NCBI GenBank assembly: GCA_025354065.1
Contig: JANXNM010000535.1
Span: forward strand, 1-5,369
From: Synechococcales cyanobacterium 340R_concoct_173_sub
GTDB taxonomy: Bacteria; Cyanobacteriota; Cyanobacteriia; Leptolyngbyales; Leptolyngbyaceae
Length of the DNA stretch: 5,369 bases
Reading direction: 5' to 3'
Shown: one piece after another, positions 5,022-5,369 of the stretch
How positions within the stretch are numbered: position 1 is the first letter of the stretch
Layout: each line of letters begins with the position of its first letter
Translations under genes and position numbers: made by a program
Notes under the pieces: generated by a model
What the model was told of the DNA's origin: nothing
Databases searched by the model: none
The model's input: only the letters and a program-made list of their open reading frames with translations

Positions 5022-5369
5022 ATGGAAAGCAAAAATAAATCTGAATCCACCGCAATTCCCAATCTAATGAATTTAGTCTTCGATGATGATTGGCTAAAAG
5101 AAGCTGCTAGTCTTGAAGATATGATTGATGGTGAAATAACAGCAGGCTATTCAGGGCCAGCTTTGTCGCAGGTCTTAGCGAATCCAGCAGGATTTCGTAA
5201 TACTCAGCGTATCCGATCGATCGTCCTGCAAGAATTTCGAGATTTACTGCAAGAATTCAATCTCGGTATGGGAATTGATGCCGCCTTTATTTGCGGGAAA
5301 GCTAGACTTCAGGAGCATCTTCAAAATCCGTCTAGGTCAATTCAAGAACAACTTTGGGTAATATTGGAA
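5022..5369 (+). CDS. Unrecognised protein, N-terminal 116 residues (3' end outside window)
   Basis: The frame starts at ATG 5022, six bases after the acetyltransferase stop, and stays open to the end of the window. The N-terminus is polar (MESKNKSES). An acidic helical part follows (FDDDWLKEAASLEDMIDGEI), then SGPALSQVLANPAGFRNTQR, and amphipathic helices with IVLQEFRDLLQEFNLGMG and GKARLQEHL. No signal peptide, membrane segment or catalytic motif is visible, and I cannot assign a family. There is no clear ribosome binding site before the ATG, so translation may be coupled to the acetyltransferase. It looks like a cytoplasmic, mostly helical protein; a partner or substrate of the acetyltransferase is conceivable from the operon alone. 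Confidence 0.7.
   Translation, partial: MESKNKSESTAIPNLMNLVFDDDWLKEAASLEDMIDGEITAGYSGPALSQVLANPAGFRNTQRIRSIVLQEFRDLLQEFNLGMGIDAAFICGKARLQEHLQNPSRSIQEQLWVILE

Noticed and set aside
4446..5369. GNAT toxin-antitoxin module
   Set aside because: The accessory gene is downstream, has no ribbon-helix-helix features and is at least 116 residues long, unlike the small upstream antitoxins of that system.

Overview
The window most likely comes from a cyanobacterium. It carries one exact HIP1 octamer (GCGATCGC) and several further CGATCG cores. The transposase end and the acetyltransferase also resemble versions common in cyanobacteria. No rRNA gene, tRNA gene or CRISPR array is visible.

Layout, left to right. 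(1) Bases 1-178 are the C-terminal end of an IS630-type transposase on the plus strand. (2) Bases 191-3553, minus strand, hold one long reading frame broken by a single in-frame TAA at 2957-2959. Its downstream part (921 codons) is a superfamily 1 helicase close to DNA helicase IV (HelD), with a PD-(D/E)XK-type nuclease domain inserted in its motor. Its upstream part (198 codons) has no function I recognise. Five copies of a helical repeat run across the stop, with two copies before it and three after. This suggests a single protein of about 1,120 residues that was split by a nonsense codon, or is recoded or reinitiated there. (3) Bases 3571 to about 3773, minus strand, look like the C-terminal remnant of a YefM/Phd-type antitoxin, possibly with the truncated start of a toxin. 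(4) Bases 3774-3945 hold no recognisable gene. (5) Bases 4012-4371, plus strand, encode a small protein with one membrane segment. Its frame appears to extend upstream without a start codon, so its 5' end may be lost. (6) Bases 4379-4445 form a regulatory stretch with an inverted repeat, a perfect TATAAT -10 box and a strong ribosome binding site. (7) Bases 4446-5015 encode a GNAT acetyltransferase, followed 6 bases later by an unrecognised gene that runs off the window, probably in the same operon.

The left two-thirds is an AT-rich accessory stretch (IS end, broken toxin-antitoxin locus, repeat-helicase-nuclease gene). The right third is richer in GC and CGATCG and looks more like resident DNA. 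The most notable item is the repeat-array/helicase/nuclease protein. Its domain order would suit DNA repair or defence against foreign DNA, but that role is inference.
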